Assembly (NCBI RefSeq): GCF_003353065.1
Contig: NZ_CP027806.1
Location: forward strand, 1,256,001 to 1,320,000
Origin: Cyclonatronum proteinivorum
Lineage (GTDB): Bacteria; Bacteroidota; Rhodothermia; Balneolales; Cyclonatronaceae
Reading direction: 5' to 3'
Length of the DNA: 64,000 nt
Shown in pieces: positions 46,386 to 55,287 of the stretch (positions within the stretch are counted from its first letter, which is position 1; each line of letters starts with the position of its first letter). The position numbers were made by a program, and so were the translations under genes. Under the pieces are notes generated by a model that saw only the letters and a program-made list of their open reading frames with translations, was not told the DNA's origin and did not search any database.

Positions 46386-47602
46386 GTAAGCCATCATTTC
46401 TGATTGTAGGTGCCAATTTCACCAATAAAGGCGCGGAAGCCATGCTGAAAACGGTGCAGCATAAGATCCTGCAGCGCTATGAAGACGCAGTTATTTACGC
46501 CATCTGCCACGAAAACGAGTCAGAGCTTGCAAGCATGCAGGGCATCATCCCGCTATATGTAGACCGGTCTTCCCTCGGAATTTTTATGGGTAAGGTGGCC
46601 GGGAAGCTCCGAAAAACCTTCAAGCTCAAATCTAAGCCTTACGCCGATTATACCCCGGCGGAAAAGCTTCCGCAGATCAAAAACCTCAAAACGGCCATTG
46701 ATGTAAGCGGATTTGCCTACGGTGACAAAGGCGGATACATTCAGCCGCTTGAAACCTTGAAAGTGATGGATTTCTGTAAAAAATCAGATGCGCCGTATAT
46801 TTTCATGCCACAGGCATGGGGTGGCTTCAGCGATCCGCAGGTAGCTGCAAACTGTCGCAAAATGCTCAGCCGAACCGATACTTTTTTTGCACGTGATGAA
46901 GTCAGCCGCACCTACCTCGCCAATCTGCTGCAAAAACCGGCCAAAGATATGTACCTGCTGCCTGATATTGCCTTTCATTTTCCTATTCCAACCCTCGACG
47001 GAAAAAAAATCCTGGCGGATTGCGGCTATGAAAACCCGCTTGACAGGCCGGTGCTTGGCATTTCCCCGAACATGCGCATTTACGAGAAATACCCTGAGCG
47101 CGGCCCTGAAAACGAGTATCTGAAGCTGTTGTTAAATGTTATTGAAAGCCTGAAAAACAGCTACCACATCGTACTTATACCCAACGAAATTCGGCCGGAA
47201 GGCGCGCAGGAGCGTGATGATGCCTATCTGTGTAAAACCCTGTACGAAGCCATTCCGGCCAATGAAAATGTGACGCTCATTAGCGGATACCGGTCTGCTG
47301 AAGAAATTAAGGCCATCATCCGGGAAACAGATTTATTAATCGCCTCTCGCTTCCACAGCCTGATTTTTGCCCTAAGTCTCGGGATAGCCTGCATGGCCAT
47401 CAGCTGGAGCCATAAGTACCGTGAACTTTTCGCGCTGTTTGAAATGGAACACTATGTAGTCGAGCACAAGGATATGAACACAAAATATGTGCTTGAGCTT
47501 TTCGATGAACTGCAAAACGAACGGGGCGCACTCGAAACGAAAATCAGCAAGATCCTGCCTGAGTTGAAGGCTAAAAATGAAGGCGTATTTGATTTCCTGT
47601 GA
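46382..47602 (+). CDS. Polysaccharide pyruvyl transferase family protein
   Basis: 406-residue enzyme of the CsaB/PssM-type family, which adds a pyruvate ketal to a glycan from phosphoenolpyruvate. Motifs are GANFTNKGAEAMLKTV at residue 9 onward, DVSGFAYGD near 111, MPQAWGGF, and RFHSLIFALSLGIACMAISWSHKY near 320. Its ATG overlaps the flippase stop. It is the last plus-strand gene of the polysaccharide locus. A conserved His and basic residues in the C-terminal RFHS motif are typical of the family. Confidence 0.9.
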   Translation: MSKPSFLIVGANFTNKGAEAMLKTVQHKILQRYEDAVIYAICHENESELASMQGIIPLYVDRSSLGIFMGKVAGKLRKTFKLKSKPYADYTPAEKLPQIKNLKTAIDVSGFAYGDKGGYIQPLETLKVMDFCKKSDAPYIFMPQAWGGFSDPQVAANCRKMLSRTDTFFARDEVSRTYLANLLQKPAKDMYLLPDIAFHFPIPTLDGKKILADCGYENPLDRPVLGISPNMRIYEKYPERGPENEYLKLLLNVIESLKNSYHIVLIPNEIRPEGAQERDDAYLCKTLYEAIPANENVTLISGYRSAEEIKAIIRETDLLIASRFHSLIFALSLGIACMAISWSHKYRELFALFEMEHYVVEHKDMNTKYVLELFDELQNERGALETKISKILPELKAKNEGVFDFL

Positions 47603-47704
47603 GACTTTTGAAAAATAGCAACGCCTTGATCTTAGGTATGGGGGCAAATGAAATGCATCGAAAAACAATGATGAGCAAGGAGCCCCCAGGAAAAGTGCTT
47701 GGTG

Positions 47705-48937
47705 TTACCCCATCACATCGCCCATCCACGCCCGGATTTGTTCAACCCGCTGCTCCCAGGTGTTTTGGGATGCGCGCTCGTAACGCTTACGCGCTTTTTC
47801 AGATGTGTTGGCCGTAAGGGCTTCGGTGATGGCCGCAGCAAAGGCATCAGGTCCGTCGGCGAGGGCGATGACATCGCCGAATGACTGAATGTCCTCGGAG
47901 AAAGGCGTTGCAATCACGGGCTTTCCGGAGGCGAGGTATTCGTTGATTTTCAGCGGGTAAATGCTCTTGGTGACTTCGTTGCATTTGAAGGGTAAAATGA
48001 GCGCGTCGAAGTGTGCGAGGTAGGCAGGGAGATCGTCAATCTTTTTGGGACCCAAAAAGTGCAGGTTGGGGATGGCATCGAGGTCAATATCGGTGTGACC
48101 CGCGTGATTGCGGGGCCCGACAAGCACGACATTTTTATCCGCGTGAACTTCACAGACCCGCTGCAGGATGTCGTAATTTTGCCGGTGACAAATGTTGCCG
48201 GTGTAGCCAATGATCGGACCGCGGATTTCGGCTAAATCCATAGGGCGGGGCAGATCATCTTCGTAAGCTTTGCGGAAGGTGCCGAAACTTGCGGCATTGG
48301 GCAGGTATTCGACTTCTTCGCCGGAGAGCTCCGCGAGGTCACGCTGCAACTGCCGCGAGGTCGCAAAGCTGACATCCGCGTTTTGGATGGCCGTGATTTC
48401 ACCGCCCGCGCCGTGCTTGCGCAGATAAGGCTCAAGTGCGCGGATGTTGTCGCGCGACTGATACAGCACGGCTTTAGGCCTGAACCCTTTAGGCAGCGTA
48501 GTCAGGTAGAGCGGGTTAAAGGAGTTGTAGAACACAAAATCGCGGAAGCCAAGAGATTTCAGGGCCTTGAGGATACTGCGGGCAAGTACTTTGTTGTTGC
48601 GGTTTTGAAGGGTGCGGTAAAGTGCGCCGTCCTCAAAACTGTTACAGGGAAGCATGAGTGGCGGCGTAAGCGCGTAGAGGTGCGGGGCAAACTGCTCAAG
48701 TTTTTTGAGGCCGCCTTTGCCAAACAGAAGCGCCTGCTGCCGGGCCTGTACGCTCGGCTGTTTCCGCTCCCGCACGAAATCGGCGAAAGTGTAGGGGTAA
48801 TCCACATAAATCACCGGCTGCGATTGCGCGAAAGTGCGCGCAATCGACCATGCTGCGGAGGAGAAGTCGCCGTCCCAACGGCTCATGCTGATCATTACGA
48901 TAGGCAGGTTTTGTTGCATTCCGGTTGATTTAGTCAT
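47705..48937 (-). CDS. Glycosyltransferase, GT4-like
   Basis: 410-residue GT-B protein on the opposite strand, convergent with the pyruvyl transferase. The N-terminal domain includes MISMSRWDGDFSSAAWSIAR and VIYVDYPYTF. The C-terminal domain has PIIGYTGNICHRQNYDIL, LHFLGPKKIDDLPAYLAHFDALILPF and the donor-binding KINEYLASGKPVIATPF. It is related to transferases that use membrane-associated glycans. It probably belongs to the same pathway though it is separately transcribed. Confidence 0.87.
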   Translation of the reverse strand: MTKSTGMQQNLPIVMISMSRWDGDFSSAAWSIARTFAQSQPVIYVDYPYTFADFVRERKQPSVQARQQALLFGKGGLKKLEQFAPHLYALTPPLMLPCNSFEDGALYRTLQNRNNKVLARSILKALKSLGFRDFVFYNSFNPLYLTTLPKGFRPKAVLYQSRDNIRALEPYLRKHGAGGEITAIQNADVSFATSRQLQRDLAELSGEEVEYLPNAASFGTFRKAYEDDLPRPMDLAEIRGPIIGYTGNICHRQNYDILQRVCEVHADKNVVLVGPRNHAGHTDIDLDAIPNLHFLGPKKIDDLPAYLAHFDALILPFKCNEVTKSIYPLKINEYLASGKPVIATPFSEDIQSFGDVIALADGPDAFAAAITEALTANTSEKARKRYERASQNTWEQRVEQIRAWMGDVMG

Positions 48938-49236
48938 AGGTATTAAAGAAGGATGGTGTTGGGTTGAGCGCCAATATGTTCATTCATTAATTTATTAAAA
49001 TGGAGGGCAACAAAAATGTGAAATCTAAAACTCCTGAATAAAGACCTGTCCTGCCACAGGTAGCGATACCTGACCATTGAAATTGGATTTGAGAAAAAAA
49101 AGCTTAAATTAAACTATGGAAAATTTCACCACAATACCTGCCGGTTAGTGATATGGGTATGTAGCCGGGTCCCGAATTCAGGGCATTGCAGGCTGTGTTT
49201 TCCAGGATGATCAGGAGTTTTTAACAGCGTATTTTA
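48938..49236. other. Intergenic region between divergent genes
   Basis: About 300 bases with an AT-rich centre (49090-49130), expected to hold promoters for the minus-strand transferase and the plus-strand two-gene unit. It contains CAATACCTGCCG at 49132-49143, which also occurs at 31825-31836 upstream of the hybrid kinase. No gene is seen. Confidence 0.6.
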
Positions 49237-49764
49237 ATGTCAGACTCAAAAAAGAAATTTGATGCTTTTCGCTTACGATTAAATGATTCGGATAGTCGTG
49301 AGAAATCTGTGGATGACGCGCTCAAAATTCTGGAATCAACCTACTTTACGAGTGATGACGCACAAGCAGAGTTAGAAAAATCCCGCAAAAATCCTGACAA
49401 GCACTTCAAAAACATCAGCAAAAAAATCGAAGCGCAAAAGAGCAAAGGTCAGGACAGGGAAGAAGTGCTTGATGAAGTGCTGTTTTTACTTGAAAATGCG
49501 CGGCTTAACTCAGATGATGCACAGCGTGTGAAGCGCAAAAGGCGGACTTTTCACGCATGGCTGCTCATTATTCTTGGGATAGTATTTATCGGAGCCGCAG
49601 CAACTATGATTGTATTTGACCCACCGCTTTGGCTTAAAGGGCCTACCCTATACTACTTTAACCCTTACGATGGAATTACCCAAAGTGATGTAATTGCTGT
49701 GCTTATGATTGGCTTGGGTACTTTTTTTATGCTTCTTGCTTTCAGAGAGCTTCGGTTTAAATAA
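49237..49764 (+). CDS. Unrecognised protein with internal repeat and two C-terminal membrane helices
   Basis: 175-residue protein. Two copies of a helical unit are visible: VDDALKILESTYFTSDDAQ (about residues 24-42) and LDEVLFLLENARLNSDDAQ (about 72-90), joined by a Lys-rich segment. Two hydrophobic helices follow (about 104-125 and 147-168), separated by an aromatic loop, so the protein is probably anchored with the repeats in the cytoplasm. No family is recognised. A small secreted protein begins seven bases downstream, suggesting an operon. Confidence 0.75.
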   Translation: MSDSKKKFDAFRLRLNDSDSREKSVDDALKILESTYFTSDDAQAELEKSRKNPDKHFKNISKKIEAQKSKGQDREEVLDEVLFLLENARLNSDDAQRVKRKRRTFHAWLLIILGIVFIGAAATMIVFDPPLWLKGPTLYYFNPYDGITQSDVIAVLMIGLGTFFMLLAFRELRFK

Positions 49765-49771
49765 AGGTCTT

Positions 49772-50170
49772 ATGAAAGGAAAATGGCTTTTAACAGGTAT
49801 GGTTCAGCTGCTCTTTTTTTGTGTACATGTTGAGGCACAGTCCCTTTGCTGGCAGGTAAACGGAAGCATTATAGTGGCGCAGGATGACAATCAAACAGCG
49901 CTTGGGCATGTCGTTAACCGTTTCCGTCTGAATTCGGTATTTAACAGCAGCGGCACGTATGGAAGCAGGTTTAGACCGGATGCGATATGGAACAGCAATG
50001 GTAGATTCGGAAATCGTTTTTCAGCTTATTCGGCTATGAATCCAAACGCTACCAAGCCGCCCAAGCTCGTGAAAAACGAACGTATCATCGGGTATCTCAC
50101 CAAAAACAGCAGATTACGTAACGCAGTCGATCCTGATGTGCTTCGTGCTACTTGTGAGAAGGTACTTTGA
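49772..50170 (+). CDS. Small secreted protein with FN-x-x-G-x-YG repeats
   Basis: 132-residue protein. A signal peptide covers about residues 1-23 (LLFFCVHVEAQS). The mature part carries two tandem units, SVFNSSGTYGSRF and AIWNSNGRFGNRF, followed by NPNATKPPKLV and GYLTKNSRLRNAVDPDVL. This pattern occurs in small uncharacterised bacterial proteins; the function is unknown. The ATG at 49772 is preferred over an upstream in-frame start that overlaps the preceding gene and lacks a signal peptide. Confidence 0.75.
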   Translation: MKGKWLLTGMVQLLFFCVHVEAQSLCWQVNGSIIVAQDDNQTALGHVVNRFRLNSVFNSSGTYGSRFRPDAIWNSNGRFGNRFSAYSAMNPNATKPPKLVKNERIIGYLTKNSRLRNAVDPDVLRATCEKVL

Positions 50171-50176
50171 CATTAA

Positions 50177-50210
50177 AAGCCCGCCATCAATTTGTGAATG
50201 GGGCGGGCTT
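50177..50210. terminator. Terminator between convergent genes
   Basis: AAGCCCGCC at 50177-50185 pairs with GGCGGGCTT at 50202-50210. On the minus strand the stem is followed by TTTT, so it most clearly serves the DUF4301 gene. Confidence 0.75.
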
Positions 50211-50250
50211 CAGTAGTTAATAAACGCAGCGCACTATTCCATCAGCGCAA

Positions 50251-51813
50251 TTAGCCCTGATGGGCCGGTCGCAGCAGGTCGTTCACGGTTTTAACCGGAT
50301 TAAAAGTGCTGATCGGTACTTCCACAAAAACCGTGATCCATGATGCCATTGCCCCGTTCCAAAGTCCGGGGCGTTCGAGTGCCTTCAGTGCGCGCCCGTC
50401 ATAGGATTTTGACGCAATGAAAGCAGTCTCAGGATCGGTAAAACGGTCAAGCTCAAACGCGGTGCCATCTGCAGCGGTCAGGCTGCAAACAAGGTCAACG
50501 GGATTAAAGTGCGTAGCCTGCTGCACGATTTGCTGCTGTTCAGGCTCATTCATGTCCATTTGTGAAGACTCTACGATTTGCAGTTTGTTAGGCATGGATG
50601 GCTTATCAATCCAAAAAGGACCACCACCGGGTTCGCCCTCATTTTTCACCATGCCGCAAACCCGTATCGGACGATTTAACAGTTCGAGCAGGGCCGAGCG
50701 CTTTTCTTCCGCAGTTAAAGCGTCAAATTCGTCAGGCAGGGAAATATTTAGGCGCTGCTCGCAAAGGGCAGCTGTGGCCTGCAGCACGTCTTCATCGGCA
50801 CTGTTCCGGAGACGGTCCGTGGCAGTCAACACGTCCTCCCGGAGGTTGATAAGCAAGCCTCCCAAAACTTTCTTCCACAGAATGGTATCGTCCTTCAAAG
50901 AATCCGGCACAACGTTATCAATATTTTTGATGAATACGACATCGGCTTCCAGCTTATCCAGGTTTTCAATAAGTGCACCATGACCTCCGGGCCTGAACAG
51001 CATGTTGCCCTCTTTATCAAGGAAGGGCTCGTTGTTCTCATCAACAGCCAATGTATCGGTTGAGGGCTGCTGATTGGAAAGTTCAACTTCAAACGTGAAC
51101 CCATCAGATGAGAAACGCTTCTTAATTGTTTCCGCTACATGTGATATATCGGCTTCAAACTCAGGAGAAACAGTAAAGTGCAGGTGCGCTCTTTTTTCCG
51201 CATCTGCGGCATAAAGCGCGGCTTCCGAGAAGTGCTCTTCCAGAGACGTGCTAACCTTACCGCTTTGCCCATCCCGATGAAATTCGATCAGTGCCTTTGG
51301 TTTATTAGAATAACCCAGGCCGGGTGTTCCGAGTGTAAATGAAATAAAAGGCTTATAAGTACTGGAGGCAAGATGCTCGTCAGGATCGAGTCCTTCAGCT
51401 TTCATGCTCTTGTAAAGGGAATCGCGGAAAGCGAAGTGCCCGAGATTTTCAATGAAGGTTTTAGCAAACCGGCAGTGTTCATCATCTTTTTCCAGAACCT
51501 CCTGTGAGATTTCTTCATAGGTATTCACCATATATTCGAGGCTTTTAAACATTCGTGAAGCCGCACCTGAAGCAGGAACAAATTTCATAATTTTCAGGCT
51601 TCCGGAGCGAATACTTTGTTCATAAAGATTCCGGTACTTCTGCTGTGTATCCGCATCAATCTGCAGGATGCCGTCCCCGGCCGTAGCCGCCCGTGCGAGT
51701 TTAAGTGGCGGGATGCCGTTTTTGAAAAGCGCAAGCTGACGCTCGGCTTCCGTAAGAGGTATCCCTTTTTTTTCGATCTGGGATTTCATTTCTGCACTTA
51801 GAACAAGGCTCAT
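50251..51813 (-). CDS. DUF4301 family protein
   Basis: 520-residue cytoplasmic protein of the DUF4301 family, common in Bacteroidota and relatives. Characteristic stretches are KFVPASGAASRMFKSLE near residue 76, SFTLGTPGLGYSNKPKALIEFHRD near 155, and MLFRPGGHGALIENL followed by FIKNIDNVVPD near 285. The SGAASRM and GGHGAL elements and the NIDN pair recall nucleotide-sugar pyrophosphorylase folds, but no activity is established. The gene is monocistronic and divergent from the STAS gene. Confidence 0.85.
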   Translation of the reverse strand: MSLVLSAEMKSQIEKKGIPLTEAERQLALFKNGIPPLKLARAATAGDGILQIDADTQQKYRNLYEQSIRSGSLKIMKFVPASGAASRMFKSLEYMVNTYEEISQEVLEKDDEHCRFAKTFIENLGHFAFRDSLYKSMKAEGLDPDEHLASSTYKPFISFTLGTPGLGYSNKPKALIEFHRDGQSGKVSTSLEEHFSEAALYAADAEKRAHLHFTVSPEFEADISHVAETIKKRFSSDGFTFEVELSNQQPSTDTLAVDENNEPFLDKEGNMLFRPGGHGALIENLDKLEADVVFIKNIDNVVPDSLKDDTILWKKVLGGLLINLREDVLTATDRLRNSADEDVLQATAALCEQRLNISLPDEFDALTAEEKRSALLELLNRPIRVCGMVKNEGEPGGGPFWIDKPSMPNKLQIVESSQMDMNEPEQQQIVQQATHFNPVDLVCSLTAADGTAFELDRFTDPETAFIASKSYDGRALKALERPGLWNGAMASWITVFVEVPISTFNPVKTVNDLLRPAHQG

Positions 51814-52049
51814 GTGAAAAGGTAGTTTTGATGAAAAATTGCGGTTAACAGGGTAAAGTACGCACTGGCGGGCTTATTTGCTGATAATTCAGGTATGGTA
51901 GTTACGGTTTAAATGATTAATTTAAACTGATTATATGGCTATAACCTGACACATCATCCGGTGACTTTATGGAGGCTGGGATTCAGGTTTGGATTGCACA
52001 TAACACAGCAAATGCCGTATCGCAGGATACCTCTTAGCGTTTTTACAGT

Positions 52050-52394
52050 ATGAATTATACATCGAAGACCCATCAAAATAAGAAAATCGTCTTTATTCGG
52101 CCTGATTATAAAGAAGGTACTGAAAGAGAAGCCGCTCCGCTCATTAAGTCCATAAACGCCGCATTGGCTGAAGAAAATCCGGAAGTTATTATTATCAACC
52201 TTAAAACGATAACTTTTATGGATAGTAACTTTCTGGGCGGCCTTGTTAAAGGGCTAAAAGCAACGCTTAAAGCCGGGTCCGAACTACTTCTCACAGATTT
52301 ACAGCCACCCGTGAAATCGATGTTTGAGCTTACCAAGCTTCACAATATATTTCAGGTTCATGCTACTGAGCAGAGTGCTCTCGGGTCTCTGTGA
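52050..52394 (+). CDS. STAS-domain anti-sigma factor antagonist
   Basis: 114-residue single-domain protein of the SpoIIAA/RsbV type. The phosphorylatable Ser lies in the TFMDSNFLGGLVKGL loop near residue 56. Such proteins bind an anti-sigma kinase when dephosphorylated. The next gene, 25 bases downstream, encodes a receiver-PP2C phosphatase that would dephosphorylate it. No RsbW-type kinase or sigma factor is adjacent, so the rest of the switch lies elsewhere. Confidence 0.9.
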   Translation: MNYTSKTHQNKKIVFIRPDYKEGTEREAAPLIKSINAALAEENPEVIIINLKTITFMDSNFLGGLVKGLKATLKAGSELLLTDLQPPVKSMFELTKLHNIFQVHATEQSALGSL

Positions 52395-52419
52395 AAATTA
52401 GACGTTGCTGCAGCCTCCA

Positions 52420-53601
52420 ATGACTGATACCATAAATCCGCCTGATACTGAAACCAAGAAGAAGGTGCTACTTGTTGATGACGAAGTAGCTATGCAAAAG
52501 CTTTTTGGCTTCGCCTTGCGCAAAGGCGGATTTGAGGTACTTTCTGCTTCTAATGGGAATGAAGCGCTGGAGGTGCTCAGTGAAACCATTCCGGATGCCA
52601 TCGTTTGTGATATTATGATGCCCGAGCTGGATGGATTTGGGCTGCGAAATATCCTTAAAATGAGCCCGGAGCTCTATGAAATTCCGTTTCTGTTTTTGAG
52701 CGCCTTCAACACGGAAGAAAATATTATCAAAGGCATCGACCTCGATGCAGACGATTTTATCTCTAAAACCGACGGCAGTAATGTAGTAGTATCCAAGCTC
52801 AAAAACGTAATTCGCAAACGTGAACACATCCGGAGCAAACTTGTCGGTGAAATGCAGGCGGCTTCACATGCAACAGGAGTACTGCTTGACGCTCCGGATC
52901 CCCCTGAAGTACCGGGTTATACCATTGACCATTTTCATCAGTCGCATGAAGGCATACCCGGAGGCGATTTTATTGATTATACCGATATCAATGAAAATCT
53001 GCTTTGCGTACTCGGGGATGTAATGGGTAAGCGATGGAAGGCATGGGTTTTCGCACATGCGTATGCTGCGTACGTCCGATCATCACTGCGGGTCATGACA
53101 TCAGGTGATGATACAGAAAATGCAGGTCCGGCAGCCATATTAAACCGCCTTAACCGGGTACTTTTTCGCGACGATCAGGTCAACGAATCAACCCTCGCCC
53201 TCACACTCGTGATGCTTGAGCCGGAAAAAGGCATTGTGCGGGTAAGCAATGTAATGCAGTATCCGCTGCTTCACTGTCATGCGGCTGATGGCACCGTTAC
53301 AGAAGTGCAGCCCAAATCGACTACAGTACTTGGCATCCGGCCCAATGCTGAATTCGATGAATTAAGTGTTAATCTGGCGCCGGGAGACGTTATTGTAGCT
53401 TTTACCGATGGCCTTTCTGAATTATTTATGTCAGAAGATCAGGCTAAAGGATTCCGCATGGTTAAAGAATGTCTGGAAGAACTTTTTGCCGAACGGGAAC
53501 TAAGCGCATCGCTTATTGTCGAAGAACTGCTCAAAAAAGCAGGAGTCAAGCTGATGCGTGACGATGCCACACTGCTTTTTATCAGGCGTGATACCGTTTA
53601 G
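52420..53601 (+). CDS. Response regulator with SpoIIE-type PP2C phosphatase output
   Basis: 393-residue protein. The N-terminal receiver has LLVDDEVAMQ and phospho-acceptor Asp64 in VCDIMMPELDG. The C-terminal PP2C/SpoIIE domain has GGDFIDYTDI (metal ligand Asp), VLGDVMGKRWKA, VIVAFTDGLSEL and DDATLLF. Phosphorylation of the receiver would control dephosphorylation of the upstream STAS protein. ATG 52420 is chosen; an in-frame TTG five codons upstream is possible. The cognate kinase is not adjacent. Confidence 0.92.
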   Translation: MTDTINPPDTETKKKVLLVDDEVAMQKLFGFALRKGGFEVLSASNGNEALEVLSETIPDAIVCDIMMPELDGFGLRNILKMSPELYEIPFLFLSAFNTEENIIKGIDLDADDFISKTDGSNVVVSKLKNVIRKREHIRSKLVGEMQAASHATGVLLDAPDPPEVPGYTIDHFHQSHEGIPGGDFIDYTDINENLLCVLGDVMGKRWKAWVFAHAYAAYVRSSLRVMTSGDDTENAGPAAILNRLNRVLFRDDQVNESTLALTLVMLEPEKGIVRVSNVMQYPLLHCHAADGTVTEVQPKSTTVLGIRPNAEFDELSVNLAPGDVIVAFTDGLSELFMSEDQAKGFRMVKECLEELFAERELSASLIVEELLKKAGVKLMRDDATLLFIRRDTV

Positions 53602-53697
53602 CCGGCGTCTTCGGGATTCTTGCGAGGCCGTGAGCATAAAACCGGATTGTTGTATGTACCTGCTCTGAATGGAGCGCTTAACCCATTAATTTGATTC

Positions 53698-55011
53698 GTG
53701 GCCCAATCATCAGCTCAAATACTCAGAGCCGAAGTGCTTTCCGGCGCAGACTCAGCCTGGCTTCGTATGGAGCAGCCACAAAATCAGATGGTTATAACGG
53801 GTATGCTCAAACTTGGCCACAGCCCGGACTGGAAAGTTTTTGAGGAGGTCATTCGGAAAAGGCTGCTGATTTTCGACCGCTTCAGGCAGCGTGTCCTAAA
53901 CCCGGATACCATCCCGATTTGGGTGCCGGATCATCATTTCGAGCTTAGCTATCACATTCGCCAGGTTGATTTAAGTGACAGACCGCACCAACCGGCTATT
54001 CAGGAGTATGTTGAGGAAATGCTAAGCAATCCGCTTGATTTTAGCCGGCCACTCTGGGAATTACATCTGCTGGAAACGCGGGATCAAACTACATTAGTGG
54101 CAAAACTGCATCACTGTATCGCGGATGGTATCGCTTTGGTACGCATCCTGCTTTCCCTTACAACTGTATCGGCCGATGGCGCTTACTTTGATCCTATTCG
54201 TGAATACAAACCCGTACGACGAACCGGCAAACAGCATGCCGGTCTGTTTTCGACTGCGGGTGAAGGTATCAAAAGGATCATCAAAGCACTTTATAAGTTT
54301 GTAAGTATGCCAGCGGATACAGCTACGCATGTTAAAGGCGAACTTCAGACCATAAAGACAGCGGCTTGGTCAGCACCAGTACCACTTGCAGATGTAAAAG
54401 CACTTGCAGCAAAATACAAAACCACCATTAATGATATCCTGCTATGGCTCGCATGCGGCGCATTGCGTCGTTATCTCACTACAACGGGTGAAAAGCCGGA
54501 GGGCGCGTCATCTTTTCGTGTCAGTATTCCGGTAAATTTGCGGTACGGTGATGATACGGTAATGACCGGAAATCAATTTGGACTCGTATTTCTTGAGCTG
54601 CCTGTTGGGGTTGAAAACAGTCAGGAAAGGCTGCGTCTCGTACAGCAGCGTATGAATGAAATTAAAGCTTCGGGCGAGGCTTGGGTCGCGTACGGTGTTT
54701 TAAGCCTTCTGGGTAAGATGCCGCTTGTAGTGGAACAATTCGTGGTGAAATTCCTGAGCAGTAAATGCTCTGCTGTAGTAACAAATGTGCCCGGCCCCAG
54801 AAGACCTCTTTTTCTCGCCGGTGCAAAGATTGAAGACATCATGTTCTGGGTGCCAAAGTCAGGTATGCTCGGGGTGGGAATAAGCCTGATCAGTTACAAT
54901 GGCGGGGTTAGAATCGGTATCGCTTCTGATGCCGGTCGTGTACCCGAACCGGATCTTATTACCCGCTATTTTGTAGAGCTTTTTGATTCAGAAACTGCAA
55001 ATAAAACTTAG
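53698..55011 (+). CDS. Wax ester synthase/diacylglycerol acyltransferase family protein
   Basis: 437-residue enzyme of the WS/DGAT family, which esterifies fatty alcohols or diacylglycerol with acyl-CoA at the membrane surface. The catalytic HHCIADG is at residues 138-144 (His139, Asp143). The C-terminal half has IPVNLRYGDD, MTGNQFGLVFLELPVG and the VVTNVPGPRRPLFLAGAKI segment, matching the family's PLAG- and NVPGP-type blocks. The start is GTG 53698. Whether it makes wax esters, triacylglycerol or a polyketide ester cannot be read from sequence. Confidence 0.9.
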   Translation: MAQSSAQILRAEVLSGADSAWLRMEQPQNQMVITGMLKLGHSPDWKVFEEVIRKRLLIFDRFRQRVLNPDTIPIWVPDHHFELSYHIRQVDLSDRPHQPAIQEYVEEMLSNPLDFSRPLWELHLLETRDQTTLVAKLHHCIADGIALVRILLSLTTVSADGAYFDPIREYKPVRRTGKQHAGLFSTAGEGIKRIIKALYKFVSMPADTATHVKGELQTIKTAAWSAPVPLADVKALAAKYKTTINDILLWLACGALRRYLTTTGEKPEGASSFRVSIPVNLRYGDDTVMTGNQFGLVFLELPVGVENSQERLRLVQQRMNEIKASGEAWVAYGVLSLLGKMPLVVEQFVVKFLSSKCSAVVTNVPGPRRPLFLAGAKIEDIMFWVPKSGMLGVGISLISYNGGVRIGIASDAGRVPEPDLITRYFVELFDSETANKT

Positions 55012-55195
55012 CGGGTACTGTTGGCGAAACAGCTTATTTACGCAAGCTGTGACAAGGTAGCGGGATGTACGCCTCAGGTTGTTACCGAATGAGCAGTAAA
55101 ATGCAGTTCTTCGCAAGATGGTACTATGTTATGGGGTGTGATACATATAAAATGTTATAAACTATGTTCGGAATTTGAGTATATTGCCAGAATAA

Positions 55196-55209
55196 TGTAA
55201 GCGCTTTCA
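55196..55209 (+). promoter_or_regulatory. LacI-family/catabolite-type operator upstream of the modular secreted protein
   Basis: TGTAAGCGCTTTCA fits the TGWAANCGNTNWCA consensus of cre-type and related LacI-family operators at every defined position. It is also part of a perfect inverted repeat, AAGCGCT at 55199-55205 and AGCGCTT at 55213-55219. It ends 79 bases before the start of the 1340-residue secreted protein, so it is well placed for promoter control. No regulator gene is in the window. Confidence 0.6.
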
Positions 55210-55287
55210 TTTAGCGCTTGCGTTCTAATCCATCGCCTAAAATACTTCATTCAAGGGCGGTTAATGTGAACAATTAGATTCGATGTC

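Noticed and set aside
47599..47817. Plus-strand 72-codon frame after the pyruvyl transferase
   Set aside because: Mostly antisense to the GT4 gene; no domain or start signal.
55029..55050. ACAGCTT/AAGCTGT hairpin after the acyltransferase
   Set aside because: Short stem without a T-tract; not a convincing terminator.
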